A DNA stretch of 64,000 bases from Ornithomonoglobus_A sp034090805 (lineage in GTDB: Bacteria; Bacillota; Clostridia; UBA1381), in contig JAXDRV010000138.1 of assembly GCA_034090805.1 (NCBI GenBank), forward strand, positions 1-64,000. The letters are read 5' to 3'. A program made the translations under genes and the position numbers. Below the pieces are notes generated by a model, which was not told the DNA's origin, did not search any database, and saw only the letters and a program-made list of their open reading frames with translations. Each line of letters opens with the position of its first letter. Within the stretch, counting starts at the first letter, position 1. Of the stretch, positions 1 to 7,099 are shown in pieces.

Positions 1-26
1 AATTATGACTATTGTCAAAATTTTTC

Positions 27-205
27 GTGTAAAATCAGAGATTTTACACAGTTCGCATTGATAAAGTCTGCCCAAATAAATATTTTGAGAACAAAATATT
101 TATTTGGGGTGCAAGGATTTTTTCATATTTATGAAAAAATCTTGCACCTGAACAATTATGAAACGCTTTTAAGCCGCTATGCGGCTGCGTTTCATAATTG
201 TTCAG
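27..205. repeat. Array of abutting perfect hairpins
   Basis: Four inverted repeats follow each other. The arms are 27-36/40-49 (10 bp, 3-nt loop), 71-87/92-108 (17 bp, AGAA loop), 108-126/131-148 (about 18 bp with one extra G) and 148-166/187-205 (19 bp, continued by an inner 6-bp stem at 172-186). The last three touch with no spacer, so 71-205 is almost entirely base-paired. The arms are unrelated in sequence, so this is not a tandem repeat. No reading frame of interest lies here. It could be the end of a structured RNA, a single-stranded DNA element or nested small insertions; the function is unknown. Confidence 0.7.
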
Positions 206-219
206 CAGTCATTAATTAA

Positions 220-243
220 AAAACGCCTTAACGGCGCTTTTTA
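220..243 (+). terminator. Intrinsic terminator
   Basis: A short GC stem (CGCC at 224-227 with GGCG at 233-236) is flanked by A and T runs and ends in a T-tract at 238-242. It probably ends a transcript that enters the window from the left; the flanking A and T runs could let it work in both directions. Confidence 0.6.
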
Positions 244-259
244 AATATTATTAAAAGAG

Positions 260-296
260 AGAGATGTTAAAGATTTTCTTTAACATCTCTATTTTA
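260..296. terminator. Perfect 14-bp hairpin, possible terminator
   Basis: The arms at 260-273 and 277-290 are perfectly complementary with a 3-nt loop, followed by ATTTTA. The T-tract is weak, so termination is plausible but not certain. It is the last of six hairpins in the first 300 bases. Confidence 0.45.
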
Positions 297-347
297 ACAC
301 TAAAAATGCAAAAGGTAAATGTTATTATTTCACATAATCATGATAAA

Positions 348-375
348 TTTTCATTATTCGCCATAAAATTATAAT
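348..375 (+). promoter_or_regulatory. Candidate promoter of mntP-mnmA
   Basis: TTTTCA (348-353) and TATAAT (370-375) are separated by 16 bp, about 50 bp upstream of mntP. The -10 box is consensus and the -35 box is weak. I looked for a yybP-ykoY manganese riboswitch in the short leader and saw none. Confidence 0.45.
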
Positions 376-424
376 ATGTGGTGTGTTTTCGCAATAATTC
401 AGCAAGACGGCAGGGAGTGAGATT

Positions 425-979
425 ATGGATATTATTTCGATTTTGTTTTTGGCGGCGGCGCTTGCGATGGACGCATTCGGAGTGAGCGTTACGGACGGAA
501 TAATACTGAAAAAGATTAGAATAAAGGACGCAGTAAGGATAGGCTTGTTTTTTGGCGGATTTCAGTTTATCATGCCATGTATAGGCAGCTTTTTGGCAGG
601 GTTTGCGTTTGAGTACATAAAGGCATTTGACCACTGGATAGCGTTCGGACTGCTTTTGTTTTTGGGAATACATATGATAATCGAGGCAAGACGGGAGGAG
701 CGTGAGGTGCCTAAGGATCCTCTCGGACTTCCTACGCTTACGATGATGGCAGTTGCAACGAGCATTGACGCACTTGCGGCGGGAATCACGATTGCGGCGG
801 TCGGTACGCCGATACTCGTCCCGGCGGTTATAATCGGAGTTGTTGCGTTTGCGTTTTCGTTTGCGGGTATTTTTATAGGAAGTAAATGCGGGGATATACT
901 CGGAGAAAAAGCAGAAATCCTCGGCGGACTGATGCTGATTTTTATAGGTGTAAAGACGCTTATAGAGCATTTAATCTAA
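425..979 (+). CDS. mntP: Manganese efflux pump MntP
   Basis: This is a 184-residue integral membrane protein of the MntP (DUF204) family, which exports Mn(II) across the cytoplasmic membrane. It has about six hydrophobic segments arranged as two repeats. Each repeat carries a membrane-embedded acidic residue, D16 in AMDAFGVS and D115 in SIDALAAG, the pair known to be needed for metal export in the family. The length matches the family (about 180-190). The start follows GGGAG at a normal distance. mnmA follows after 11 bases, so the two are probably cotranscribed, although no functional link is known. Confidence 0.93.
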   Translation: MDIISILFLAAALAMDAFGVSVTDGIILKKIRIKDAVRIGLFFGGFQFIMPCIGSFLAGFAFEYIKAFDHWIAFGLLLFLGIHMIIEARREEREVPKDPLGLPTLTMMAVATSIDALAAGITIAAVGTPILVPAVIIGVVAFAFSFAGIFIGSKCGDILGEKAEILGGLMLIFIGVKTLIEHLI

Positions 980-990
980 AGGAGATCGTT

Positions 991-2010
991 ATGAAAAGTG
1001 TAATCATCGGTATGTCGGGCGGTGTTGACTCATCTGCGGCGGCTGCTGTGCTTAAGGAACAGGGATATAATGTGATCGGAGTGATGATGCGTCTGTGGGA
1101 CGGAGCAAAAAATGCCGCCGACGATGCAGCCGCTGTGTGCGACAGGCTCGGTATAGAGTTCAGGCTCCTTGATTTCAGAAATGAGTTTCGTCGCGAGGTG
1201 ATTGATTATTTTATAGATGAATACGCCTGCGGCAGAACGCCGAATCCGTGCGTCATGTGCAACAAGCATCTTAAATTCGGGGAAATGTTCCGCTATGCCG
1301 TAAGAGAGGGCATAGATTACGTTGCGACGGGGCATTATGCAAAAATAGAAATGCTCGGAGGGAAGTACGTTTTAAGAGCGTCCGGGGAAAAGGATCAGAG
1401 CTATTTTCTGTATAATTTCACTCAGGAACAGCTCTCAAGGACGCTGTTTCCGCTCGGCGGATATGAAAAAAAGCGTGTGCGTGAGCTTGCGGCAAGCCTC
1501 GGTCTTGATGTTGCGAACAAACCCGACAGCCAGGAGATTTGCTTTGTCGAGGACGGAGATTACGCTCGGTTTATACTCGAAAATTCCGATTACAAGCCTT
1601 CGGAGGGGGATATTCTCGATGTAAACGGAAATGTTATCGGCAGACACAAGGGACTTATATATTACACGATAGGTCAGCGCAAGGGCATAGGCGCATACGG
1701 ACGGCCTATGTTCGTTATGAATATCGACAGCGAAAAAAACACGATAACACTCGGCGAAAAGGGCATGGAGTTTTCCGATTCTCTCACCGCCCGCAGCATG
1801 AATTTCATCAGCGGAGAGGCTCCGCGCGGAACGCTTGACGTTACCGCAAAAATACGCTATCAGGCTAAGCCCTCGGAGGCTGAGATAACGTATCTCGGCG
1901 GCGGACGTGTGAAGGCGGTGTTCCGTCAGCCGCAAAGAGCAGTGACGCCGGGGCAGTCGGTGGTGTTTTATGATGGTGATATTGTGGTCGGCGGCGGCAT
2001 TGTGGAATAA
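991..2010 (+). CDS. mnmA: tRNA 2-thiouridylase MnmA
   Basis: This cytoplasmic enzyme activates U34 of Lys, Glu and Gln tRNAs with ATP and inserts sulfur to give 2-thiouridine. The 339-residue product has the PP-loop SGGVDSS at 9-15, the nucleophile Cys90 in PCVMCN and the second active-site Cys184 in QEICFV, as in the E. coli enzyme. The frame is open upstream to 886, but ATG 991 follows AAGGAG at 8 bases and begins directly with the PP-loop strand, so it is the start used here. The product is slightly shorter than the usual 360 residues. Sulfur would come from a cysteine desulfurase such as the one at 27449. Confidence 0.96.
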   Translation: MKSVIIGMSGGVDSSAAAAVLKEQGYNVIGVMMRLWDGAKNAADDAAAVCDRLGIEFRLLDFRNEFRREVIDYFIDEYACGRTPNPCVMCNKHLKFGEMFRYAVREGIDYVATGHYAKIEMLGGKYVLRASGEKDQSYFLYNFTQEQLSRTLFPLGGYEKKRVRELAASLGLDVANKPDSQEICFVEDGDYARFILENSDYKPSEGDILDVNGNVIGRHKGLIYYTIGQRKGIGAYGRPMFVMNIDSEKNTITLGEKGMEFSDSLTARSMNFISGEAPRGTLDVTAKIRYQAKPSEAEITYLGGGRVKAVFRQPQRAVTPGQSVVFYDGDIVVGGGIVE

Positions 2011-2057
2011 AAATATATGAAAAATATACAAAGGTTAAGATTTTAAAACAAAAAACC

Positions 2058-2086
2058 TTGACATTTTTCGGATTTTAGTATAAAAT
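2058..2086 (+). promoter_or_regulatory. Promoter of the leu leader
   Basis: TTGACA (2058-2063), a 17-bp spacer and TAAAAT (2081-2086) give a near-consensus housekeeping promoter. It starts a leader of roughly 410 bases that carries a family-1 repeat, a leader peptide and an attenuator before leuA. Together these fill the 491-base gap between mnmA and leuA. Confidence 0.75.
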
Positions 2087-2120
2087 ATCAATAAATAGTA
2101 CAAAGAGAGGTAAGGAGCTA

Positions 2121-2288
2121 TTAACGCGAAAAATAAGCGGCGCATTTTGCCCTTTATCGGAGCTTGAAGTATCAACATACGTCGTCGCTCCTCAAAAGAG
2201 CAATCTGCACTCACCGCCAAGAAGGGCGGACGCACGGAGTGCGGCTTTTGCGAAGCAAAAGTGATGACAGGCTTCTTTTCCACGTTAT
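2121..2288 (+). repeat. Family-1 structured repeat, long form, copy 1
   Basis: The ends pair with each other (2121-2138 with 2271-2288). An inner hairpin pairs GGAGC (2159-2163) with GCTCC around the conserved loop core GAAGTAT...ATACGTC. It continues with AATCTG and three small hairpins (CCGCC/GGCGG, CGCAC/GTGCG, CTTTTGC/GCAAAAG). The other copies begin at 11535, 11642, 27243 and 49011. Stem bases differ between copies while pairing is kept. This copy lies inside the transcribed leader of leuA. It has no coding capacity that I accept. Confidence 0.85.
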
Positions 2289-2322
2289 GATTTGTGTCGC
2301 CGCATGGCGGCGGAATGGGAGA
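2289..2322 (+). promoter_or_regulatory. GC hairpin plus ribosome-site cassette
   Basis: Directly after the repeat comes GATTTGTGTCGCCGC, a GC hairpin (GCCGC/GCGGC) and CGGCGGAATGGGAGAT, whose GGGAG is the ribosome site for the leader peptide at 2328. Nearly the same module follows the family-1 copy at 27243 and serves the desulfurase gene. A shorter version precedes nagA. Confidence 0.6.
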
Positions 2323-2327
2323 TAATT

Positions 2328-2381
2328 ATGTATCATTTATTAAACGAAAATCTAAATACACTCCTACTACTTCAGAACTGA
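2328..2381 (+). CDS. leuL: Leucine leader peptide
   Basis: This 17-codon frame starts with ATG after GGGAGATAATT. It encodes seven leucines, four of them consecutive (codons 12-15: CTC CTA CTA CTT), and ends in TGA just before an attenuator. A ribosome slowed on the Leu codons when charged Leu-tRNA is scarce would change the folding of the RNA at 2385-2463. The design is that of classical amino-acid attenuation and fits the downstream leuA. It is too short for ordinary gene calling. The role is inferred from codon content and context. Confidence 0.85.
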   Translation: MYHLLNENLNTLLLLQN

Positions 2382-2384
2382 ATT

Positions 2385-2463
2385 GACAATGTGGTCTTCG
2401 GTTTTATTCTGTTGTGCTGATGATAGGAAACAGGATCGGGTCACATTGTGGCTCGGTTTTTTT
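2385..2463 (+). promoter_or_regulatory. leu transcription attenuator
   Basis: The terminator is a hairpin of GGGTCAC (2438-2444) with GTGGCTC (2448-2454), followed by seven or more T. The competing antiterminator pairs ACAATGTG (2386-2393), just after the leader-peptide stop codon, with CACATTGT (2442-2449), which uses up one arm of the terminator. A ribosome that finishes the peptide would cover 2386-2393 and allow termination. One stalled on the Leu codons would leave it free to form the antiterminator. Confidence 0.8.
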
Positions 2464-2502
2464 GGTTTATTTTTACTTTATTTATGAAAGAGGAGAACGT
2501 TT

Positions 2503-4164
2503 ATGAATTACCAAAAGTATCAGAAAATGTACCATCCGGTTCCCCTGGAAAACAGAGAGTGGCCATCAAAGGGGATTACCCATGCGCCTTTATGGTGCAG
2601 CGTTGACCTCCGTGACGGAAATCAGGCGTTGTATTCGCCCATGACCATTGACGAAAAGATTGAATTTTTCAAGTTTCTTGTAAAAATCGGTTTTAAGGAA
2701 ATAGAGGTCGGCTTTCCGGCTGCGTCGGCAACGGAATTTGAATTTATCCGCCGTCTTATCGATGAGGATATAATCCCTGATGACGTAACGATTCAGGTGC
2801 TTACACAGGCGAGGGAGCATATAATCAAGAAAACCATAGAGGCACTTAAGGGTGCGAAGAACGCAATCGTTCATTTGTATAATTCCACATCAACGCTCCA
2901 AAGGCGTGTTGTGTTCCATAAAGATAAGGAAGAAATCAAAAAGCTTGCCGTAGACGGAGCAAAGCTTGTAAAGGAGCTTGTGGAATCCGAGCTTGACGGA
3001 AATATCAGATACGAGTATTCGCCGGAAAGCTTTACCTGTACGGAGATGGATTATGCGGCAGAGGTAACGAACGCTGTTCTTGACGTGCTTGAGCCGTCAC
3101 CGGAGCGCAAGGTCATAGTAAACCTGCCGTCAACAATAGAGGTTGCAACGGCGAATGTATATGCGGATCAGATTGAATATATGTGCAAGCATCTTAATAA
3201 CCGTGAAAATCTGCTGATAAGCCTGCACGCTCATAACGACAGAGGTACGGGCGTAGCGTCCACGGAGCTGGGAATTATCGCAGGTGCGGACAGAGTTGAG
3301 GGTACGCTGTTCGGAAACGGAGAGAGAACGGGAAACACGGATATTATTACCGTTGCGCTGAATATATTTGTCCAGGGAATAGACCCGCAGCTTGACATAA
3401 CCAACATTGACGAGATTGTGGCTGTGTTTGAAAAATACAACAAGCTGCCCGTTCACCCCAGACATCCGTATGCCGGCGATATGGCATACGTTGCGTTCAG
3501 CGGCTCACACCAGGACGCAATCAAAAAGAGTATGGACGAATATTCACGTACCGAGGACGGCAAGTGGGCAAATCCGTATCTTACAATAGACCCGACTGAT
3601 ATAGGCAGAAAATACGAGCCTATCTTGATTAACAGCCAGTCCGGCAAGGGCGGAGTAAGCTATGTTATGGAAAACAAGTACGGCTATAAGCTGCCCAAGC
3701 AGATGCTTGTTGAGTTCAGCGCGTTTGTGAACGATATGTCGGACGCAAAGCAGACCGTGCTTTCAAATCACGAGATACATCAGGCATTTAAGGATACATA
3801 CGTAAACGTAAACGATCCGATAAAGACACGCTTTTATCATTCCTCCAACAGCGGCAGCAATACTGAGCTGAGCGCAACGATTGAGTACGAGGGCAAGGTA
3901 AGCAACGTATCGGGAGTCGGAAACGGACCTCTTGACGCTTTGTGTGCGGGAATGAGAAAGATGCTCGACAGAGATTTTGAAATATCCGATTACACCGAAC
4001 ACGCACTTGAGCGTTCGTCCGCATCTCACGCAGCGGCGTATATAGGACTTAAGGCGGATAATTCCGATAAGGTTTACTGGGGCGTAGGCGTTGACGCAAA
4101 CATAAACACAGCGTCCGTATACGCACTGATAAGCGCCGTAAACAGAATGCTTGCGGATAAATAA
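2503..4164 (+). CDS. leuA: 2-isopropylmalate synthase, LeuA2 type
   Basis: This enzyme condenses acetyl-CoA with 2-oxoisovalerate, the first committed step of leucine synthesis, in the cytoplasm. The 553-residue product has the DRE-TIM barrel with the metal/substrate loop DLRDGNQ near 36, the metal-binding HAHNDRG near 243 and GNGERTGN near 273. The C-terminal third is a LeuA dimer/regulatory domain, the site of leucine feedback in the family. Length and insertions match the long LeuA2 class (about 550-560) and not the 510-residue E. coli type. No other leu gene is adjacent. The leader at 2093-2500 indicates control by leucine supply. Confidence 0.95.
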   Translation: MNYQKYQKMYHPVPLENREWPSKGITHAPLWCSVDLRDGNQALYSPMTIDEKIEFFKFLVKIGFKEIEVGFPAASATEFEFIRRLIDEDIIPDDVTIQVLTQAREHIIKKTIEALKGAKNAIVHLYNSTSTLQRRVVFHKDKEEIKKLAVDGAKLVKELVESELDGNIRYEYSPESFTCTEMDYAAEVTNAVLDVLEPSPERKVIVNLPSTIEVATANVYADQIEYMCKHLNNRENLLISLHAHNDRGTGVASTELGIIAGADRVEGTLFGNGERTGNTDIITVALNIFVQGIDPQLDITNIDEIVAVFEKYNKLPVHPRHPYAGDMAYVAFSGSHQDAIKKSMDEYSRTEDGKWANPYLTIDPTDIGRKYEPILINSQSGKGGVSYVMENKYGYKLPKQMLVEFSAFVNDMSDAKQTVLSNHEIHQAFKDTYVNVNDPIKTRFYHSSNSGSNTELSATIEYEGKVSNVSGVGNGPLDALCAGMRKMLDRDFEISDYTEHALERSSASHAAAYIGLKADNSDKVYWGVGVDANINTASVYALISAVNRMLADK

Positions 4165-4169
4165 AATTC

Positions 4170-4204
4170 ATATCCCCTGTCGGATTTCGGCAGGGGATAT
4201 TTTA
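4170..4204. terminator. Bidirectional terminator leuA/spoIVB
   Basis: ATATCCCCTG (4170-4179) pairs with CAGGGGATAT (4191-4200) and is followed by TTTAT. It lies between the convergent ends of leuA and spoIVB, with A-rich flank on the other side, so it can serve both. Confidence 0.8.
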
Positions 4205-4207
4205 TAT

Positions 4208-5212
4208 TTATCGAACCGTATATCGTTCGGTATTCAGCATATTTCCTATAAAAATCCCATATCCCTTTACGGGATTGTTTACGAATACGTGCGTGACCGC
4301 ACCGACGATTTTGCTGTTCTGGATAATCGGACTGCCGCTCATTCCCTGGACTATTCCGCCTGTTTTTGATATAAGCTCCTTATCCGTCACCTCAATTACA
4401 AGAGTCTTGTCCGCCGAAGCACGATGCGATATGCTTCTTATTTTAATGTCATATTCGCATACGCCGTTTCCGTCCGGATTGCAGCGTATAACCGCATCTC
4501 CCTCCGTTATCTCGTCAAGCTCCGCAGCGGGCAGCTTTTCGTATTTTTCGGGATTTTCAAAATCCGCTTTTCCGAAAATACCTACTCTTGAATTTGCGCC
4601 TATATCGCCTATAACATCTCCGTCAAACGTGCAGCTCAGCTCTCCGACGCTGCCTTTTTTTGATTTTTCTGCGGAAATATTCGTGCAGCTCAGAATATTG
4701 CCTGATTTTAAGGAAAGAATATTACCTGTATCCACATCCGTTATCCCGTGACCGAGAGCCGCATAAGAGTCTGCGTTTTCGCTCAGGTATGTGACCGTAC
4801 CGATACCGGCGGTGCTGTCACGCACCCAAAGACCGAGTCTCTGCCCACTTTCGGTAAGCACGGGACGGACGGAGGTACGTATATGCTCTCCGCTTCTCAT
4901 AATATCGAGAGAAAGCTCGCCGGAGGAATTTTTTGCGGCTTCCTCAAGCTCCTCCGCACTGTTCAGCTCACGATCTCCGGCACGCATGATAATATCTCCC
5001 GTTCTTATACCTCCGTCACGTGCTGCGGAAATTTTTTCACCATTTACGTCCTGAACATCGGATATGCCCACAACAAGCAGTCCCTCCGTATAAAGCTTTA
5101 TTCCGACCGCCTCGCCGCACGGACGTACATATGTGCATTCCGCATACGCAATTCCGAAAGAAAGTAAAAACACAGCCGTTACGGCAGCTGTTATTTTTTG
5201 TAAATTTTCCAA
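4208..5212 (-). CDS. spoIVB: SpoIVB stage IV sporulation peptidase
   Basis: SpoIVB is a serine peptidase (S55) secreted from the forespore. It cleaves SpoIVFA to trigger pro-sigma-K processing. A signal or anchor helix lies at about 5-27, a PDZ domain at about 40-120 and the peptidase domain after it. The expected triad is visible as H155 (ALGHGITD), D277 and S292 (GMSGSP), with the 15-residue D-to-S spacing of B. subtilis. A GTG lies inside the AGGAGG ribosome site at 5221, so the TTG at 5212, 8 bases after it, is the better start (334 residues). The product is shorter than the B. subtilis protein (about 425). It marks the organism as spore-forming or of spore-forming descent. Confidence 0.92.
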   Translation of the reverse strand: MENLQKITAAVTAVFLLSFGIAYAECTYVRPCGEAVGIKLYTEGLLVVGISDVQDVNGEKISAARDGGIRTGDIIMRAGDRELNSAEELEEAAKNSSGELSLDIMRSGEHIRTSVRPVLTESGQRLGLWVRDSTAGIGTVTYLSENADSYAALGHGITDVDTGNILSLKSGNILSCTNISAEKSKKGSVGELSCTFDGDVIGDIGANSRVGIFGKADFENPEKYEKLPAAELDEITEGDAVIRCNPDGNGVCEYDIKIRSISHRASADKTLVIEVTDKELISKTGGIVQGMSGSPIIQNSKIVGAVTHVFVNNPVKGYGIFIGNMLNTERYTVR

Positions 5213-5242
5213 CAGTTTCACCTCCTTGTGGATTTAATTTCC

Positions 5243-5497
5243 AGACATATGCAAAATGTGAAATCTCATATGAATTTGAGATATTTCTGATTAAGCTTCT
5301 GCTCAGACATCCCTCGCTTCGTTCGGTAACTCGCCGAAACTCAATCATAAACATCACAAATTCTTCCGAAATTGTAACAACCGGTAGGATTTGAAAGCGT
5401 TTTTGAGTTTGTTCGGACGAGTTATCGCAAGAGATGTTTGAGTACGAATAAATTCAAAAATACTCTCAAATCCCCAACCGTCATTTTGCAATTGTCT
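5243..5497 (-). repeat. Family-2 inverted-repeat element, copy A
   Basis: The terminal inverted repeats are AGACATATGCAAAATG (5243-5258) and CATTTTGCAATTGTCT (5482-5497). Inside are two long hairpins: B (arms starting 5272 and ending 5363, AATTTGAGATATTTC against the 3' arm) and A (arms starting 5387 and ending 5473, TTTTTGAGTTTGTTCG type). Loops carry CGAGTTnCCGA-like sequence. It is in the opposite orientation to copy B at 10651. There is no coding content. The rest of the 5213-5866 gap holds AT-rich sequence with a small hairpin at 5513-5537 and the ilvA promoter. Confidence 0.8.
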
Positions 5498-5717
5498 AAT
5501 TTAATTTCTGCATTTTTCAGCAGCATATACTGAAAAAGTTATTGTAAAAATGGTTGAAAAAACTTTGACGCAGTATTAAAGCATAATGGCGCAAATTACA
5601 GACGATATATGAAAAAATTCGGCGGAAAATCAGTATTTACGCACCTTTTAAAACATTTTTTGCGTATTATTACAATATATAACAATAACGTGCGACAAAA
5701 ATATGTGCAATTTGCTA

Positions 5718-5746
5718 TTGAAAAAAGGAGAATAATATAGTATAAT
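5718..5746 (+). promoter_or_regulatory. Promoter of ilvA
   Basis: TTGAAA (5718-5723), a 17-bp spacer and TATAAT (5741-5746). The predicted leader of about 110 bases can form small stems, for example TGCAT/ATGCA around 5802-5824, but no leader peptide rich in branched-chain codons or T-box core was seen. Confidence 0.75.
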
Positions 5747-5866
5747 AAATAAGATGAAATACTATACAAAAATCAGGCGACCGCTGCGCCGCCGGTATTT
5801 TGCATAAAACGCAGAACTATGCAGAATGACACTTATGCGCAGCAGCACCTTATGGAGGAATGTCAA

Positions 5867-7075
5867 ATGGATTTGGAACTGAAGGAAATAGAGAAAGCGG
5901 CGCAAAGGCTTAAGGGCACGATTCACCGTACAAAGATTGAGAGAAACACGACCTTTTCGGGTATGACCGGCGGTGAAATTTATCTTAAATTTGAAAATCA
6001 GCAGAAAACCGGCTCATTCAAAATAAGAGGAGCATCAAATAAAATAGCTGCTTTGATAGAGCGGGGCGAGATAACGTCGGGAGTTGCATCATCTGCCGGC
6101 AACCACGCACAGGGCGTGGCGTACGCTTCTCATGTACACGGCATTCCGGCAACGATCGTTATGCCCAAATCAACGCCTATAGCGAAGGTTGCGGCAACGG
6201 AGGGCTACGGCGCAAAGGTTGTGCTGCACGGCGATTGCTACGATGATGCTTACAACAAGGCAGTGGAAATTCAGGAAACCGAGGGAGCGACCTTCCTTCA
6301 CCCGTATGATGACCTTGAGGTTATGGCGGGTCAGGGTACGATCGGAATAGAGATACTTGAGGATTTGCCGACGGTTGACATGGTGCTTGTGCCTGCGGGC
6401 GGCGGAGGACTTCTTGCGGGAGTTGCGGCCTGCATAAAGCATATTAATCCGCGAGTAAAGATAATAGGCGTACAGGCTGAGGGCGCACCGGCGATAGCAC
6501 AGTCCTTTAAAAACAAAAAGCATATGACGACCGAAACGGCGTCGACGATTGCGGACGGTATCGCCGTAAAGGTTCCCGGCACAAAGACGGTTGAGCTTAT
6601 CAACAAATACGCAGATGATGTTGTGACTGTTTCGGAGGGAGAGATAAGCTCGGCGATACTTCTTTTGCTTGAGAGAACAAAGCAGGTGGTTGAGCCGGCG
6701 GGCGCAACACCGCTTGCGGCGGTTCTTAACGGAAAGGTGGACGTTAAGGGCAAAAAGGTTGCGTGTGTGCTTTCGGGAGGAAATATAGACGTAAGCTTTA
6801 TACAAAGAATAATCGACCTCGGTCTTGCTTCACGTGAGCGCAAGCTGAAATTCTGCACGACGCTGCTTGATATTCCGGGAAGTCTTGAGCATCTTTCAAA
6901 GGTGCTGTCCGAGGCGGGCGCAAATATAATCATGGTTCAGTACGACCGTTTCAGTGCGGAGCTTGACCCCAATGAGGCTATAATCCACATGGCTTGCGAG
7001 GTAGGCGGTAAGGAGCATGGGCAGAAGGTTGTAAAGCTTCTTCAAAAGAACGGATATAACGTAATAAAAGAATAA
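5867..7075 (+). CDS. ilvA: Threonine ammonia-lyase
   Basis: This PLP enzyme deaminates threonine to 2-oxobutyrate, the entry to isoleucine synthesis. The 402-residue product has the PLP lysine K52 in GSFKIRGA, the glycine-rich phosphate loop GGGGLLAG near 180 and a C-terminal ACT-type domain at about 325-402. One ACT domain and about 400 residues match the single-ACT bacterial class that includes both TdcB-like and biosynthetic members, so feedback properties cannot be told from sequence. The frame is open 16 codons further up, but ATG 5867 has GGAGGA at 7 bases. An HD-domain gene follows after 24 bases. Confidence 0.94.
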   Translation: MDLELKEIEKAAQRLKGTIHRTKIERNTTFSGMTGGEIYLKFENQQKTGSFKIRGASNKIAALIERGEITSGVASSAGNHAQGVAYASHVHGIPATIVMPKSTPIAKVAATEGYGAKVVLHGDCYDDAYNKAVEIQETEGATFLHPYDDLEVMAGQGTIGIEILEDLPTVDMVLVPAGGGGLLAGVAACIKHINPRVKIIGVQAEGAPAIAQSFKNKKHMTTETASTIADGIAVKVPGTKTVELINKYADDVVTVSEGEISSAILLLLERTKQVVEPAGATPLAAVLNGKVDVKGKKVACVLSGGNIDVSFIQRIIDLGLASRERKLKFCTTLLDIPGSLEHLSKVLSEAGANIIMVQYDRFSAELDPNEAIIHMACEVGGKEHGQKVVKLLQKNGYNVIKE

Positions 7076-7099
7076 GTGAATTTAATGTGAGGTATCGCT

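Noticed and set aside
5747..5866. T-box or leader peptide before ilvA
   Set aside because: No specifier loop or TGGNACCGCG-type T-box core and no run of Ile, Thr or Val codons was found.
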